This document shows positions 55,989 to 64,000 of a DNA stretch of 64,000 nt, piece after piece (the first letter of the stretch is position 1; each line of letters opens with the position of its first letter). The notes beneath the pieces are model-generated. The model ran no database searches. It was not told the DNA's origin and worked only from the letters and a program-made list of their open reading frames with translations. Origin of the DNA: Bacteroidota bacterium (GTDB taxonomy: Bacteria > Bacteroidota > Bacteroidia > Flavobacteriales > Flavobacteriaceae); contig JAKQHT010000011.1 in the NCBI GenBank assembly GCA_029557895.1, forward strand, positions 107,981 through 171,980, written 5' to 3'. Both the position numbers and the translations under genes were made by a program.

Positions 55989-58628
55989 TTAAAAATCATA
56001 TCTGACACTCGCATTCCAGGTGCGTCCGTTACCATAGAAATATCCGTAAGAATCTTTTTGGTTAAGGTACCTGTCGTCCAACAGGTTATAAACATTGGCT
56101 CTTACAGTAACTTTGTTTGAACCGAAATTGAATTTATAAGAAACGCCCGCATCCCAAAGGGTGTACGCAGGTAATTTTTCTGCCTGGTAAACTTCTCCTT
56201 GCAAAGCCGAATCAATTACATCTCCTGCATCAACAAAACCATAAAGATCTGTATAGATATTGTAATCTGTATCTATTGAGAACTTTTCTGTAATATCATA
56301 TTTCACACCGAAGCCAAACGAGGTTTGAGGTGCGTTACCAATTTTTGAACCAGTCAAATCAACAGAGCTTTCTTCCAATAAGGCATTGGAGTCGGCATCA
56401 CGTGTTTGAATAGGTGTTTCTCCATCATATTTCCAGTTGCCGATGCTACCGAAAGCACGTAACATGAATACATTGGAGTATCTATATTTAGCTTCAAACT
56501 CAACACCTTTGTGTACTTGGGTTACATCTGTAAATCTCTGGAATCTGTCAACTTGCTCGATAGGGTTTGACGAACCTGGGTTTCCGGGAATAAATCCTCC
56601 GGAAACAAAACGATTACCCCAGGTAGTGTGGTACACGTTTACGTCTAATGTAAAATCATTCGATTTAAAACGGTAGCCAGCTTCAAAACCTGTAATTTCT
56701 TCATTGTCAACTTCATTTTCGCCTTCAATGATATAGTTTGAGTTTCTCACATCGTCAAATATGTTGTCAAGGTAAGGCTGTCTTGAATAGTGTCCTGCAT
56801 TGGCAAATATGGTATGGCCTTCGGCAAATTCATAACCCAAACCACCTTTGATGTTAAAACCAAATTTGTTTACTTTTTTAGATTTGCCAAGACCGTTGAC
56901 GCCTTCAATTTCTGTTCCTTCAGCACGACCTTCTCTTTGGTAGCTTTGGGTAGAAACTGCACCTTGTGCAAATGCAGAAAAACCACCTTGTTTGTATTCT
57001 ACTTGTCCAAAACCACCAATATAGTTGATGTATTCTGAATAGTCGTAGTTAAACCTTTGGTCTTCATCTGCCGATTTAAACAATGCGGCCCATGGGTTAG
57101 CTTCAAAAGTTTCGGAAATAACGTAGGTGCTTGGTCGTGATGAGCCGTAACCAAAATTATCGGCATAACCTGTTAAGCCCAACAAATTGTTCAACTGATA
57201 CCAGTGACTTCCTTTGTAAAGTCGTGTGTCTGCACCAACATTGAATGAAAAATTCTCTGATGCTTCAATTTCTAAATTTGTCAAGAAACCATACCAGTTA
57301 TGGTTGTTAACAGACATGCGGCGTATTGCCGAGCCACCATATGTCCCTACGCCTTCGGAATTGGCATTGGCTATGTTGTTTTCTACAAGTTGGTCAAAAT
57401 CAATCTCGTTAATGTTGTTTCTTACGGCGTTGATGTTTGCAGAACGTCCGGCAGGCCCGGTGCCTCCACCGCGTCCCCAAGATGCATAAAGTACCGATGA
57501 TAGGTTGGTTTTGTCACTGATGGTCCAATCCCAGTTTAAGTTCGCAACTGGCTTGTGGTAATAGTTTCTTCTGAAAGTAAAACGCTCGCCATCAAGAAAA
57601 CCCGAGTTGTTATTGTGTCTCAAGCCATATCGTTCATAATCTTCCAATGAAACCGAAAAGTTTTGATCGTGCCATTGCGGCGCTCCGGTAATCAAAAAGT
57701 TGAACTGATGATTGTCATTCGGTATATAACCTACACCAAAAAAGTAGTTTTGACCTTGACCTGCAGTACCGTTTGCCCATTTTCTGTGTCCTTGCCAGTG
57801 GTCAACCAAAAACGAGTAAGCCCATTTTCCTTTTAATCCTGAATCGTAGCTTACAGATGCTTTTCCATAGCTGTCGTTACCGGTCATAAATCTTGCAAAA
57901 CCGCCTTCTTTTCTGCCTGCGGCTTTTGATACAATATTAACGGTACCACCTACTGACGATATGGCCAATTTTGAAGAACCCAAACCTCTCTGCACCTGCA
58001 CGGCATTGGCAACGTCAGACATTCCGGACCAGTTTGACCAGTACATATTACCATCTTCCATACCGTTAATTGGCTGTCCGTTTAAAAGGAATGCTGTATT
58101 ACTTTGGTTAAATCCTCTTAAAAACATTTGCGAATCGCCAAAACCACCTGCTTGGTTTGAAACATAAACAGATGGCGTGCTTTTCATTATCTCGGGAAAC
58201 TCTACGTTACCTACTGCTTTTGTTTGAATTTCTGATGCGGTAATTGTGGATACGGCTATGGGTGTTTTCCTGTCTTCGGCAAGGTCAATAATTCCCGAAC
58301 CCACGATAACTACTTCATCCAAAGTGTTGTCATAAGACAATTTAATGCTGCCAAAATCTTGATTTCCGTTAAATGGCATTGATACAGTACTGTAACCCAC
58401 AAAGGAAATGACCAAAGTGCCAGTACGTGATAGTGTAGTCAAGGTAAAATTGCCTTCGTAATCGGTGGTGGTCCCGTTTGTTGTCCCCTTTTCGACAATG
58501 TTAGCTCCCGGTAACGGTGCGTTCATTTCGGCATCCATTACTTTTCCTTTTACCTCGCTTTGAGAAAATACTACCGCGGTGAACAACATCATCACGGCCA
58601 TCGTTAAGAATTGTGTAGTTTTTTTCAT
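55989..58628 (-). CDS. TonB-dependent outer-membrane receptor
   Basis: The product has 879 residues. A signal peptide (about 1-22, ending VVFSQ) precedes a carboxypeptidase-regulatory-like domain (SEVKGKVMDAEMNAPLPGAN, 23-107), then the plug (about 115-235, with VYVSNQAGGFGDSQMFLRGF and VQRGLGSSKLA) and a 22-strand barrel ending in the aromatic VRYDF. No SusD partner or sugar enzymes lie next to it. Its substrate is unknown; an iron complex or oligomer uptake role cannot be decided. Monocistronic with an upstream region of about 140 bp. Confidence 0.92.
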   Translation of the reverse strand: MKKTTQFLTMAVMMLFTAVVFSQSEVKGKVMDAEMNAPLPGANIVEKGTTNGTTTDYEGNFTLTTLSRTGTLVISFVGYSTVSMPFNGNQDFGSIKLSYDNTLDEVVIVGSGIIDLAEDRKTPIAVSTITASEIQTKAVGNVEFPEIMKSTPSVYVSNQAGGFGDSQMFLRGFNQSNTAFLLNGQPINGMEDGNMYWSNWSGMSDVANAVQVQRGLGSSKLAISSVGGTVNIVSKAAGRKEGGFARFMTGNDSYGKASVSYDSGLKGKWAYSFLVDHWQGHRKWANGTAGQGQNYFFGVGYIPNDNHQFNFLITGAPQWHDQNFSVSLEDYERYGLRHNNNSGFLDGERFTFRRNYYHKPVANLNWDWTISDKTNLSSVLYASWGRGGGTGPAGRSANINAVRNNINEIDFDQLVENNIANANSEGVGTYGGSAIRRMSVNNHNWYGFLTNLEIEASENFSFNVGADTRLYKGSHWYQLNNLLGLTGYADNFGYGSSRPSTYVISETFEANPWAALFKSADEDQRFNYDYSEYINYIGGFGQVEYKQGGFSAFAQGAVSTQSYQREGRAEGTEIEGVNGLGKSKKVNKFGFNIKGGLGYEFAEGHTIFANAGHYSRQPYLDNIFDDVRNSNYIIEGENEVDNEEITGFEAGYRFKSNDFTLDVNVYHTTWGNRFVSGGFIPGNPGSSNPIEQVDRFQRFTDVTQVHKGVEFEAKYRYSNVFMLRAFGSIGNWKYDGETPIQTRDADSNALLEESSVDLTGSKIGNAPQTSFGFGVKYDITEKFSIDTDYNIYTDLYGFVDAGDVIDSALQGEVYQAEKLPAYTLWDAGVSYKFNFGSNKVTVRANVYNLLDDRYLNQKDSYGYFYGNGRTWNASVRYDF

Positions 58629-58663
58629 TTTTTGAATATTAAGATTAGTCTATAAATTCACGG

Positions 58664-58682
58664 CAAAAATAAGTCAAATATA
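58664..58682 (-). promoter_or_regulatory. Two candidate -7 elements for the TonB receptor gene
   Basis: The minus strand reads TATATTTG (58682-58675) and TATTTTTG (58671-58664), both fitting TAnnTTTG, 36-47 bp upstream of the ATG. No -33 TTTG fits either. Confidence 0.4.
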
Positions 58683-58771
58683 ACAATGCTTGTTACCTAA
58701 ATATTAAAATAATTTTAACATTTAAATTTAAAAGGAATTTGACAACCTTTTTTTTTAACAAAGAAAAGTTA

Positions 58772-60424
58772 TCAACTCGTTTTTAAACGCTTGTAGAAAT
58801 TGATGATGCCTTGAGTTGATGCATCGTGACCATTGTCTGCCTGCACAGATCCAAATTCTTTCAAGATGGTATTTGCAAGCTGCTTTCCAAGTTCAACCCC
58901 AAACTGGTCGTAACTGTAAACATCCCAAATGACACCCTGAACAAAAATCTTGTGTTCGTACAGTGCTATCAACTTGCCCAAGCTTTCGGGCGTCAGCTGG
59001 TCGATAAGGATTGTGGTCGTAGGCTTATTGCCCTCAAACACTTTGTACGGCGCCAGTTTGTGGATTTCGTTTTCGGCAAGGTTCTGTGCCTTGAGCTCGT
59101 TGATGGCGGCTTCTTTGGATTTGCCTTTCATCAGTGCTTCGGTCTGGGCAATAAAGTTGGACATCAGCTTATCTTGGTGTTCTACGTTGCCGTACAGCGA
59201 TTTGACAAAACCTATAAAATCACAAGGAATCAACTTCGTTCCCTGATGGATCAACTGAAAAAAGGCGTGCTGCGAATTGGTGCCAGGCTCTCCCCAAACA
59301 ATCCCGCCTGTTTGGTAATTGACCGTTTTTCCGGTTCGGTCCACGCTCTTGCCATTACTTTCCATATTGGCCTGTTGCAGGTAGGTGGCAAACTGGTTGA
59401 GGTATTGCGAATAGGGAATGATGGCTTCGGTTTGGGCATTGAAAAAGTTGTTGTACCAAATGCCCAGCAACGCTAAGATTACCGGGATGTTTTTTCCAAA
59501 ATCTTCGTTTTTGAAATGTGTGTCCATTTTATGGGCCCCGAGCAGCAATTTGTCAAAATTGTCCGGCCCGACCGAAAGACATATGGAAAGCCCTACGGAA
59601 CCCCAGAGCGAAAACCGCCCCCCAACCCAATCCCACATTGGGAAAATATTGGCTTCGGCTATACCAAAATCCTTTACCTTTTCAATATTTGTAGAAACTG
59701 CCACAAAGTGTTTTGCTATATCTTCCATGGCAGCGTGTTTTAAAAACCATGCTTTGATGGTCATGGCATTTGAAAGCGTTTCTTGAGTGGTAAACGTTTT
59801 TGAAACTACAACAAATAGTGTAGTTTCCGGATTGAGTTTTTTTAGTATCTCATTGACATGGTCACCGTCAACATTGCTCACAAAATGCGTATTGAGATGG
59901 TTTTTGTAGTATTGCAATGCATCAACGACCATTGCCGGACCAAGGTCAGAACCGCCAATACCTATATTTACAATGTCAGTAAAAGGCTTGCCCGTAAAAC
60001 CCTTTCTCACACCGTTGATAACCTCATTTGAAAACGTTCCAATCTGGTTTTTCACATTATGTATTTCTGGGATAACGTTTGTGCCGTTCACAAAAACGCT
60101 CGCTGATTTTGGGGCGCGGAGTGCGGTGTGGAGTACTTCGCGTTTTTCGGTTTCATTGATGGCCTCGCCTGAAAATTGCTTTTGGATGGCTTCACCCAAT
60201 TGCGTTTCATCGGCAAGTTTCAACAGCAATTCCAATGTTTTGTCATCAACTCTGTTTTTTGAGTAGTCTACATAAAAGTCGTCCCATTTGATGGTCATCT
60301 TTTCTGCTCTGTTCGGATGGGTCAAAAACCATTGCGACAGATGTGTGTCCTTAATGTCTTCAAAATGTGCTTTTAGTGCTGCCCAAGCATTGGTATGTGT
60401 TGGGTTTGTGGTATTTAATGCCAT
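58772..60424 (-). CDS. pgi: Glucose-6-phosphate isomerase
   Basis: The product has 550 residues. Motifs: GIGGSDLGPAMVVDAL (phosphate-binding), FVSNVDGDH, SKTFTTQETLSNA, MWDWVGGRFSLWGSVGLS (signature), WGEPGTNSQHAFFQLIHQG (catalytic region), and KLIALYEHKIFVQGVIWDVYSYDQFGVELGK. All are intact. It interconverts glucose-6-phosphate and fructose-6-phosphate. It is last in the DUF3108 - TDO - M23 - pgi operon, 3 bp after the M23 gene. Confidence 0.97.
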   Translation of the reverse strand: MALNTTNPTHTNAWAALKAHFEDIKDTHLSQWFLTHPNRAEKMTIKWDDFYVDYSKNRVDDKTLELLLKLADETQLGEAIQKQFSGEAINETEKREVLHTALRAPKSASVFVNGTNVIPEIHNVKNQIGTFSNEVINGVRKGFTGKPFTDIVNIGIGGSDLGPAMVVDALQYYKNHLNTHFVSNVDGDHVNEILKKLNPETTLFVVVSKTFTTQETLSNAMTIKAWFLKHAAMEDIAKHFVAVSTNIEKVKDFGIAEANIFPMWDWVGGRFSLWGSVGLSICLSVGPDNFDKLLLGAHKMDTHFKNEDFGKNIPVILALLGIWYNNFFNAQTEAIIPYSQYLNQFATYLQQANMESNGKSVDRTGKTVNYQTGGIVWGEPGTNSQHAFFQLIHQGTKLIPCDFIGFVKSLYGNVEHQDKLMSNFIAQTEALMKGKSKEAAINELKAQNLAENEIHKLAPYKVFEGNKPTTTILIDQLTPESLGKLIALYEHKIFVQGVIWDVYSYDQFGVELGKQLANTILKEFGSVQADNGHDASTQGIINFYKRLKTS

Positions 60425-60427
60425 TGG

Positions 60428-61711
60428 TTACTTTAGGCTGATTAGGTTATCGTCTGATGAAAATTCGGCTTTCTTTACTTCTTTGAAGGGGATACTGTCC
60501 AAATGTGCTTTTAGTGGCTGTATAAAGGTCTGGTATGAATCCTTTAGCTTGTCTGGAATGCTTTCTGCGGTTGGTAATTTTTCTTTAAACGGATCCACTT
60601 GTTCGCCATTTTTCCAAAAGCGATAGCACACGTGCGGGCCACCGGTATTCCCGGTCATCCCGACCCAACCAATGACGTCGCCCTGTTTCACATATTGTCC
60701 TTTTTTGACATTTTGTGCCTTCATGTGCAGGTATTGGGTGCTATATGTATCGTTGTGCTTGATTTTTACATACTTCCCGTTTCCTCCTTTTTGTGTAGAT
60801 TCTATAACCGTTCCATTTGCAGTTGCCAAAATGGGTGTCCCTATTGGAGCGGCAAAATCTGTGCCTTTGTGCGGTTTTAGTTTATAGCCATAATATGCAA
60901 TACGTCTGTTAAGGTTGTAGCGCGATGAAATGCGGCTAAATTGTACCGGGGCTTTGAGGAAAGCCCGTTTTAAGCTCTTTGATTTTTCATCAAAATACGT
61001 TGGTCCTTTCTGTAAACTATCGGTCTTGAAGCCAAAAGCATAAAAATCTTCGCCTTTATGCTGAAAATAGGCTGCTTCGATGCTTTCGATACCTACAGAG
61101 ATTGAATCTTCTATAAAGCGTTCTTTGTATATAATCTTGAACCTGTCCCCTTTTTGTACCTTAAAGAAATTAATGGTCCATGCATAAATATCGGACATAT
61201 CGTTGATAAGCTGGTATGGCAATCCTTGAGCATCCATGGTTTGGGAGAGAGAGTTCATAATGGTTCCCGATGCTTCTTTAGTATCCACCCTCACGGGCTT
61301 GCTTTCCTTGTAGGCGACAACGGAGTCGGCAAACTTTATTACCACATAATCAATTTCATTGGGTTGGTAAATGAAACATTCGGGGGTTTGCAGCGAATCT
61401 TTGGAGCACAACAAGGTATAGGGTTTGCCAATTTGGAGTTTTCGGATGTCATAAGAATCTTTGGCGGTTTCGGCGATGTTATGTACCTGTGAGACACCAA
61501 TGTTGTGGCGCTGCAGTATGGCACCAAAACTATCACCAGATCTGATAGTGTCCCTTTTTACAAAATAGTTGTTAAGATTGAACCCGAATTCTAATACTTC
61601 TTTGGGCTCAACAAAAGCATGGAGGTCTTCGATGGGAGGTTGGGGCGCATCTTTACAAGAAAAAAAGCTAATCGAAATTAATAGTGCCAGTAATAATTTT
61701 TTTTGCTTCAT
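60428..61711 (-). CDS. M23-type peptidoglycan metallopeptidase, lipoprotein, with HxC variant
   Basis: The product has 427 residues. The lipoprotein signal ends SFFSC (Cys19). A LysM-like or OapA-like N-terminal part (55-110) precedes the M23 domain at about 275-375. Motif 1 is H281-x3-D285 (HKGTDF); H329 (LHM) is the usual catalytic His. The final HxH is HVC (H360-V-C362) in GGPHVCYRFWKN, so the third zinc ligand is a Cys. It is predicted to cut cross-linked peptidoglycan in the periplasm, or to be an inactive regulator. It lies between TDO (20 bp) and pgi (3 bp). Confidence 0.9.
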   Translation of the reverse strand: MKQKKLLLALLISISFFSCKDAPQPPIEDLHAFVEPKEVLEFGFNLNNYFVKRDTIRSGDSFGAILQRHNIGVSQVHNIAETAKDSYDIRKLQIGKPYTLLCSKDSLQTPECFIYQPNEIDYVVIKFADSVVAYKESKPVRVDTKEASGTIMNSLSQTMDAQGLPYQLINDMSDIYAWTINFFKVQKGDRFKIIYKERFIEDSISVGIESIEAAYFQHKGEDFYAFGFKTDSLQKGPTYFDEKSKSLKRAFLKAPVQFSRISSRYNLNRRIAYYGYKLKPHKGTDFAAPIGTPILATANGTVIESTQKGGNGKYVKIKHNDTYSTQYLHMKAQNVKKGQYVKQGDVIGWVGMTGNTGGPHVCYRFWKNGEQVDPFKEKLPTAESIPDKLKDSYQTFIQPLKAHLDSIPFKEVKKAEFSSDDNLISLK

Positions 61712-61731
61712 TATTTTGTTTTAGTTAGTTG

Positions 61732-62661
61732 TCATTGTTCAGTTCCCCAGTTTTCAAGCTCTTGATCTGTCCAGAGTTCCGGAAAAAAGATACGCCGCTG
61801 GTACTTGGGATGCATGTATTTTTTCCAATCGCTTCCGCCTGTCGCTTCACCGCCGCCACTGCTTTCGATATAATGCTTTGCGGCATTGTAATGAGCAAAA
61901 ACCCAAGTGATGTTTACGGTATAATCATAATGGCGCATGGCCTTTACCAAATCTGCATCCTGTTGGTCCTTGATGGGCAATTCTTTAAAGCGTGTCCATA
62001 GATTTTTGGTATTGTACTTTTCCATAAATCGAAGGAACTCGTCCTTATAGCGGCCTTCAAAATTAATCAAAAGTGTGGATTTTTTGCCAGTATGATAATC
62101 TTTTCCGGCTGCTTGCCAATAAAGATGCTCAAAAGCGTGCGTGTAGGGCGTGTTCCTATCAATGTTGGCGCGGTATCTGAAGTCGATAAGGTTGATAAGT
62201 TCGGTAGAGGCAAATTCGATGAGCCTGTACTGCGCGCTCTGGAAGCCGCTGGCGGGGGTCAGGGTGTTCCTGAACTTCATGTACTGCGCCACATCCATAC
62301 CTTCGCGCATGATGTTGAAAGAGGTTGTGAGCATATCAAAATAACGGCTTATGCGCATAAGTTTGCTTTCAAAAAACACGACGTCGAGATGTTCCTTGAC
62401 CGCCACTTGCTCAATTTCCCAAAGAATCATCTTGAAGATCAACTCGTTGATTTGGTGGTAACCGATGAACACCATTTCGTCAGGAAGCGTGGTGCGCTGT
62501 ACCTGAAGATTGAGCAGGGCATCGGTCTGGATATAGTCCCAATAAGTGATGGGCTTGCTATGGAGCAATCCTTCGAGGTGGACGGCGGTGTCTTGGTCGA
62601 GGGATTTGTACTTCTTTTGAAGTTTTTCCAATACTGGTTCAAAATTTTGCGTTGTTTCCAT
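61732..62661 (-). CDS. Divergent tryptophan 2,3-dioxygenase family protein
   Basis: The product has 309 residues from the ATG at 62661 (a TTG at 62670 would overlap the upstream stop). The core FIGYHQINELIFKMILWE (His69 at the distal haem position) and YMKFRNTLTPASGFQS, YRLIEF match TDO. At the haem-ligand and substrate loop the sequence is HYNAAKHYI...SSGGGEATGGSDW instead of the usual RHxxxVxRxIGxKxGTGGSSG, so it is a divergent clade. Tryptophan-to-N-formylkynurenine activity is possible but other substrates should be considered. It follows the DUF3108 gene by 5 bp. Confidence 0.85.
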   Translation of the reverse strand: METTQNFEPVLEKLQKKYKSLDQDTAVHLEGLLHSKPITYWDYIQTDALLNLQVQRTTLPDEMVFIGYHQINELIFKMILWEIEQVAVKEHLDVVFFESKLMRISRYFDMLTTSFNIMREGMDVAQYMKFRNTLTPASGFQSAQYRLIEFASTELINLIDFRYRANIDRNTPYTHAFEHLYWQAAGKDYHTGKKSTLLINFEGRYKDEFLRFMEKYNTKNLWTRFKELPIKDQQDADLVKAMRHYDYTVNITWVFAHYNAAKHYIESSGGGEATGGSDWKKYMHPKYQRRIFFPELWTDQELENWGTEQ

Positions 62662-62666
62662 GGTTG

Positions 62667-63443
62667 TCAATCAACTTGTATTACAAATGAATGTTTTAGT
62701 CCTTTGAATGCTTCCAAATTAGCTTGGAGCGAACCCACCCGAAAGTTTGCCTTAACCTTCAATGGAATTTTGTTTTTGTCTGCACTTACCCAGAGGGTAA
62801 GGCTTTCTTCTTCTTTAAACACACGTCCGGCCATTACATAAGGCCTGAATTTGAGGGTTTTTACCTTTCCAAATTTGGTCGAGATGGTTTCCCTCCCCAA
62901 AAATTTCAACTTAAAATGATAGTTTTCTTCATCAAAAAACATATTCAAGCCCACGGTTTCTCCTTCTTTGATGGTTTCGGTGTCATAGTTGTTCCTCAAA
63001 TAATAAAAAGCCGAAACCATATCCTGCACGTTCTGTTCGGTGGTATGGATGCTTTCTTTTTTGTGCTTTCTGTTGTTCACATAAGCTTTGTTGTTCAACT
63101 GGTCAAATTCCGTCACGATGTCTTTGGTGTGGCCACCTTCATCAATCTGCCGAATGGACTTGTATGGCAACCCGGTGTGTTTGTCGAAATAACTCTCATA
63201 GTTGTCCTTGACCTTAAAGAACCATTTGATGGCTCCTGTGGTCCAGCCTTTGCCCACAACGTGATAAACGGGCTTTCCTTTATAAGTTGATTCGCGCACA
63301 TCCAAAGTGGCATTGCCGGCCTTGAGCCAATTGCTATAGCTTATTTCAAACTTAAACCATTCGCCGGCCTGAAATGCTTGTTCTTTTTGGGGGAAAGAAA
63401 ATTGCACGGCCAACAGGACTGTAATAAGTAGGGTTTTTTTCAT
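62667..63443 (-). CDS. DUF3108 periplasmic protein
   Basis: The product has 258 residues with a signal peptide (MKKTLLITVLLAVQFSFP). It is a DUF3108 beta-rich protein: WFKFEISYSNWLKAGNATLD, YHVVGKGWTTG, KVKDNYESYFDKHTGLPYKS and KTLKFRPYVMAGRVFKEEE segments. Its function is unknown; the fold suggests a cell-envelope role. It is first in the four-gene minus-strand operon. The 330 bp upstream, to the transposase start, hold no gene apart from the IS end. Confidence 0.85.
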   Translation of the reverse strand: MKKTLLITVLLAVQFSFPQKEQAFQAGEWFKFEISYSNWLKAGNATLDVRESTYKGKPVYHVVGKGWTTGAIKWFFKVKDNYESYFDKHTGLPYKSIRQIDEGGHTKDIVTEFDQLNNKAYVNNRKHKKESIHTTEQNVQDMVSAFYYLRNNYDTETIKEGETVGLNMFFDEENYHFKLKFLGRETISTKFGKVKTLKFRPYVMAGRVFKEEESLTLWVSADKNKIPLKVKANFRVGSLQANLEAFKGLKHSFVIQVD

Positions 63444-63673
63444 AATCAGGTGTCATTGCAAATGTTGCCGATTGACATACATTTTAGTTTCCGTATTGAC
63501 TAAATTTGCAATTACTGTTCTAAAAGTATTAAAACAAAAAAACTCCGTCAAATTAATGGGGGATTTTTAAGCATAATTATTAGTTAAATATTTGGATTCT
63601 ACTAACATCGACCCGCAATCTTATACACGCTGTAGTTTTAGAAAAATTAGACTGGAACACACATATTTTATTT
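63444..63673. other. Intergenic region without a gene
   Basis: From the DUF3108 start to the putative IS end there is no open frame of note and no clear tRNA or repeat. A TAAATTTG lies on the plus strand at 63501-63508 and an AACATTTG (one mismatch) on the minus strand near 63470, where a DUF3108 promoter could be. Confidence 0.6.
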
Positions 63674-63715
63674 AACGTGAGTTCGATATAATTCAAGGTA
63701 AAAATTTGCATAAAA

Positions 63716-63773
63716 AAGCAAAAGTTAGTGTATTTAAGTTATTGAAGTTCAAATAAATACTAAACTTTTGCTT
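63716..63773 (+). repeat. Inverted repeat in front of the transposase start codon
   Basis: AAGCAAAAGTTAGT (63716-63729) and ACTAAACTTTTGCTT (63759-63773) pair with one bulged base and end exactly at the ATG. RNA from outside promoters would fold into this hairpin and hide the start, a protection known in other IS elements (IS10, IS50). Confidence 0.65.
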
Positions 63774-64000
63774 ATGATTTCCATTGATAAAATTACGACT
63801 ATTTTTTGTTCTATTGATGATTTTTGTAAAGATTTTGTTCCAAGTTGGGAAAAACAGATGCTTTCCTATGGTAAAAAAAACGTATAAGAAAGTCCAGTTT
63901 GTCGCTTTCGGAAATCATCACGATCCAAGTGCTTTTTCATACCTCCAATTACAGAAATTTTAAAGCCTTTTATTTGGGATACGTTTGTAAATTCTTGACA
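63774..64000 (+). CDS. IS982-family transposase, partial, frame shifted at an A8 run
   Basis: The ATG at 63774 gives MISIDKITTIFCSIDDFCKD and stops at 63885-63887 after 37 codons. In the -1 frame from 63881 the reading RIRKSSLSLSEIITIQVLFH continues with SNYRNFKAFYLGYVCKFLT to the window edge. This is the unmistakable continuation of the IS982 transposase N-terminus. The switch lies at A8 (63873-63880), where A-AAA-AAC is a canonical -1 slippery heptamer. Either a programmed shift gives the full protein, or a base was lost and the gene is dead. The other copies and the remainder lie outside the window. Confidence 0.85.

Larger units (their letters stand above)
63674..64000 (+). mobile_element. 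Left end of an IS982-type insertion sequence (continues past window)
   Basis: The transposase start at 63774 with about 100 bp of leader fits the left part of an IS982-family element. The left terminal inverted repeat may begin near AACGTGAGTTCGATATAA at 63674; this cannot be confirmed because the right end is outside the window. A hairpin (63716-63773) lies directly in front of the start codon. Confidence 0.6.

Noticed and set aside
62661..62670. 4-bp overlap between the DUF3108 and TDO-like genes
   Set aside because: It depends on a TTG start at 62670; the ATG at 62661 fits the family N-terminus and leaves a 5-bp gap.
62092..62841. 249-codon plus-strand frame over the TDO and DUF3108 genes
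   Set aside because: It is antisense to two supported genes and shows no domain.
1..64000. CRISPR arrays, rRNA genes, prophage or restriction-modification genes
   Set aside because: I looked for regularly spaced repeats, rRNA signatures and typical phage or defence proteins and saw none.

Overview
The window is a piece of a Bacteroidota chromosome, almost certainly from a marine-type member of the Flavobacteriaceae. The evidence is the gene content: alternative complex III subunits, a gldD gliding lipoprotein gene next to mutY and ssb, a protein with a type IX secretion (T9SS) C-terminal sorting domain, DUF2723, DUF5686 and GH92 proteins, and a TonB receptor with a carboxypeptidase-regulatory-like plug extension. 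The promoters agree: many genes carry the Bacteroidetes -7 element TAnnTTTG, often with TTTG 19-23 bp upstream. Shine-Dalgarno sequences are mostly absent. There are no rRNA genes, CRISPR arrays or prophage; one tRNA (Gln, TTG) is present.

Layout. 1-3.4 kb: start of an alternative complex III operon (actA-type hexahaem cytochrome, then actB cut by the window edge), both on the minus strand. 3.5-8.5 kb: a SPOR-domain secreted protein, then the rimP-nusA-infB operon (minus). 8.6-15.3 kb: a tandem universal stress protein, tRNA-Gln, a DUF2723 membrane protein, a NodB-type deacetylase, a cysteine-less thioredoxin and a metallophosphoesterase. 15.5-25.9 kb: a five-gene operon with three GH92 alpha-mannosidases, an FHS-type sugar permease and an aspartylglucosaminidase-type amidase, which reads as an N-glycan salvage operon. 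25.9-28.3 kb: two orphan short frames, an aldehyde dehydrogenase and a small secreted protein. 28.3-35.5 kb: a cyanophycin module (cyanophycin synthetase, divergent cyanophycinase and an isoaspartyl peptidase), interrupted by a T9SS-exported beta-propeller protein and a small secreted protein. 35.6-50.4 kb: polA and a housekeeping run (rplM-rpsI, rpsB-tsf, pyrH-frr, a short DUF5686 barrel, an RND/MMPL exporter, asnS, rpoN and a membrane protein). 50.4-55.8 kb: an outer-membrane barrel, RNase G, a tiny bS22/mS38-like ribosomal protein, HU, mutY, ssb and gldD. 56-63.4 kb: a TonB receptor and the minus-strand operon DUF3108 - TDO-like - M23 peptidase - pgi. 63.7-64 kb: the left end of an IS982-type insertion sequence whose transposase frame is shifted at an A8 run.

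How parts work together. In the glycan operon, surface or periplasmic GH92 lipoproteins would strip alpha-mannose from high-mannose glycans, the MFS permease would import the freed monosaccharide, and the amidase would split GlcNAc-Asn. CphA would store Arg/Asp nitrogen as cyanophycin, CphB would release beta-Asp-Arg dipeptides and the isoaspartyl peptidase would split them. The most unusual signals are: the transposase frameshift sitting on a canonical -1 slippery heptamer; family members lacking hallmark residues (thioredoxin without cysteines, M23 peptidase with HxC in place of HxH, RNase G without the Zn-link cysteines, SSB without the acidic DxPF tip); the missing gldE between ssb and gldD; terminator-like hairpins in the rimP leader and between rpsB and tsf; and an unexplained pair of short overlapping frames directly after the glycan operon. 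No clearly new multi-gene system such as a defence island is visible.
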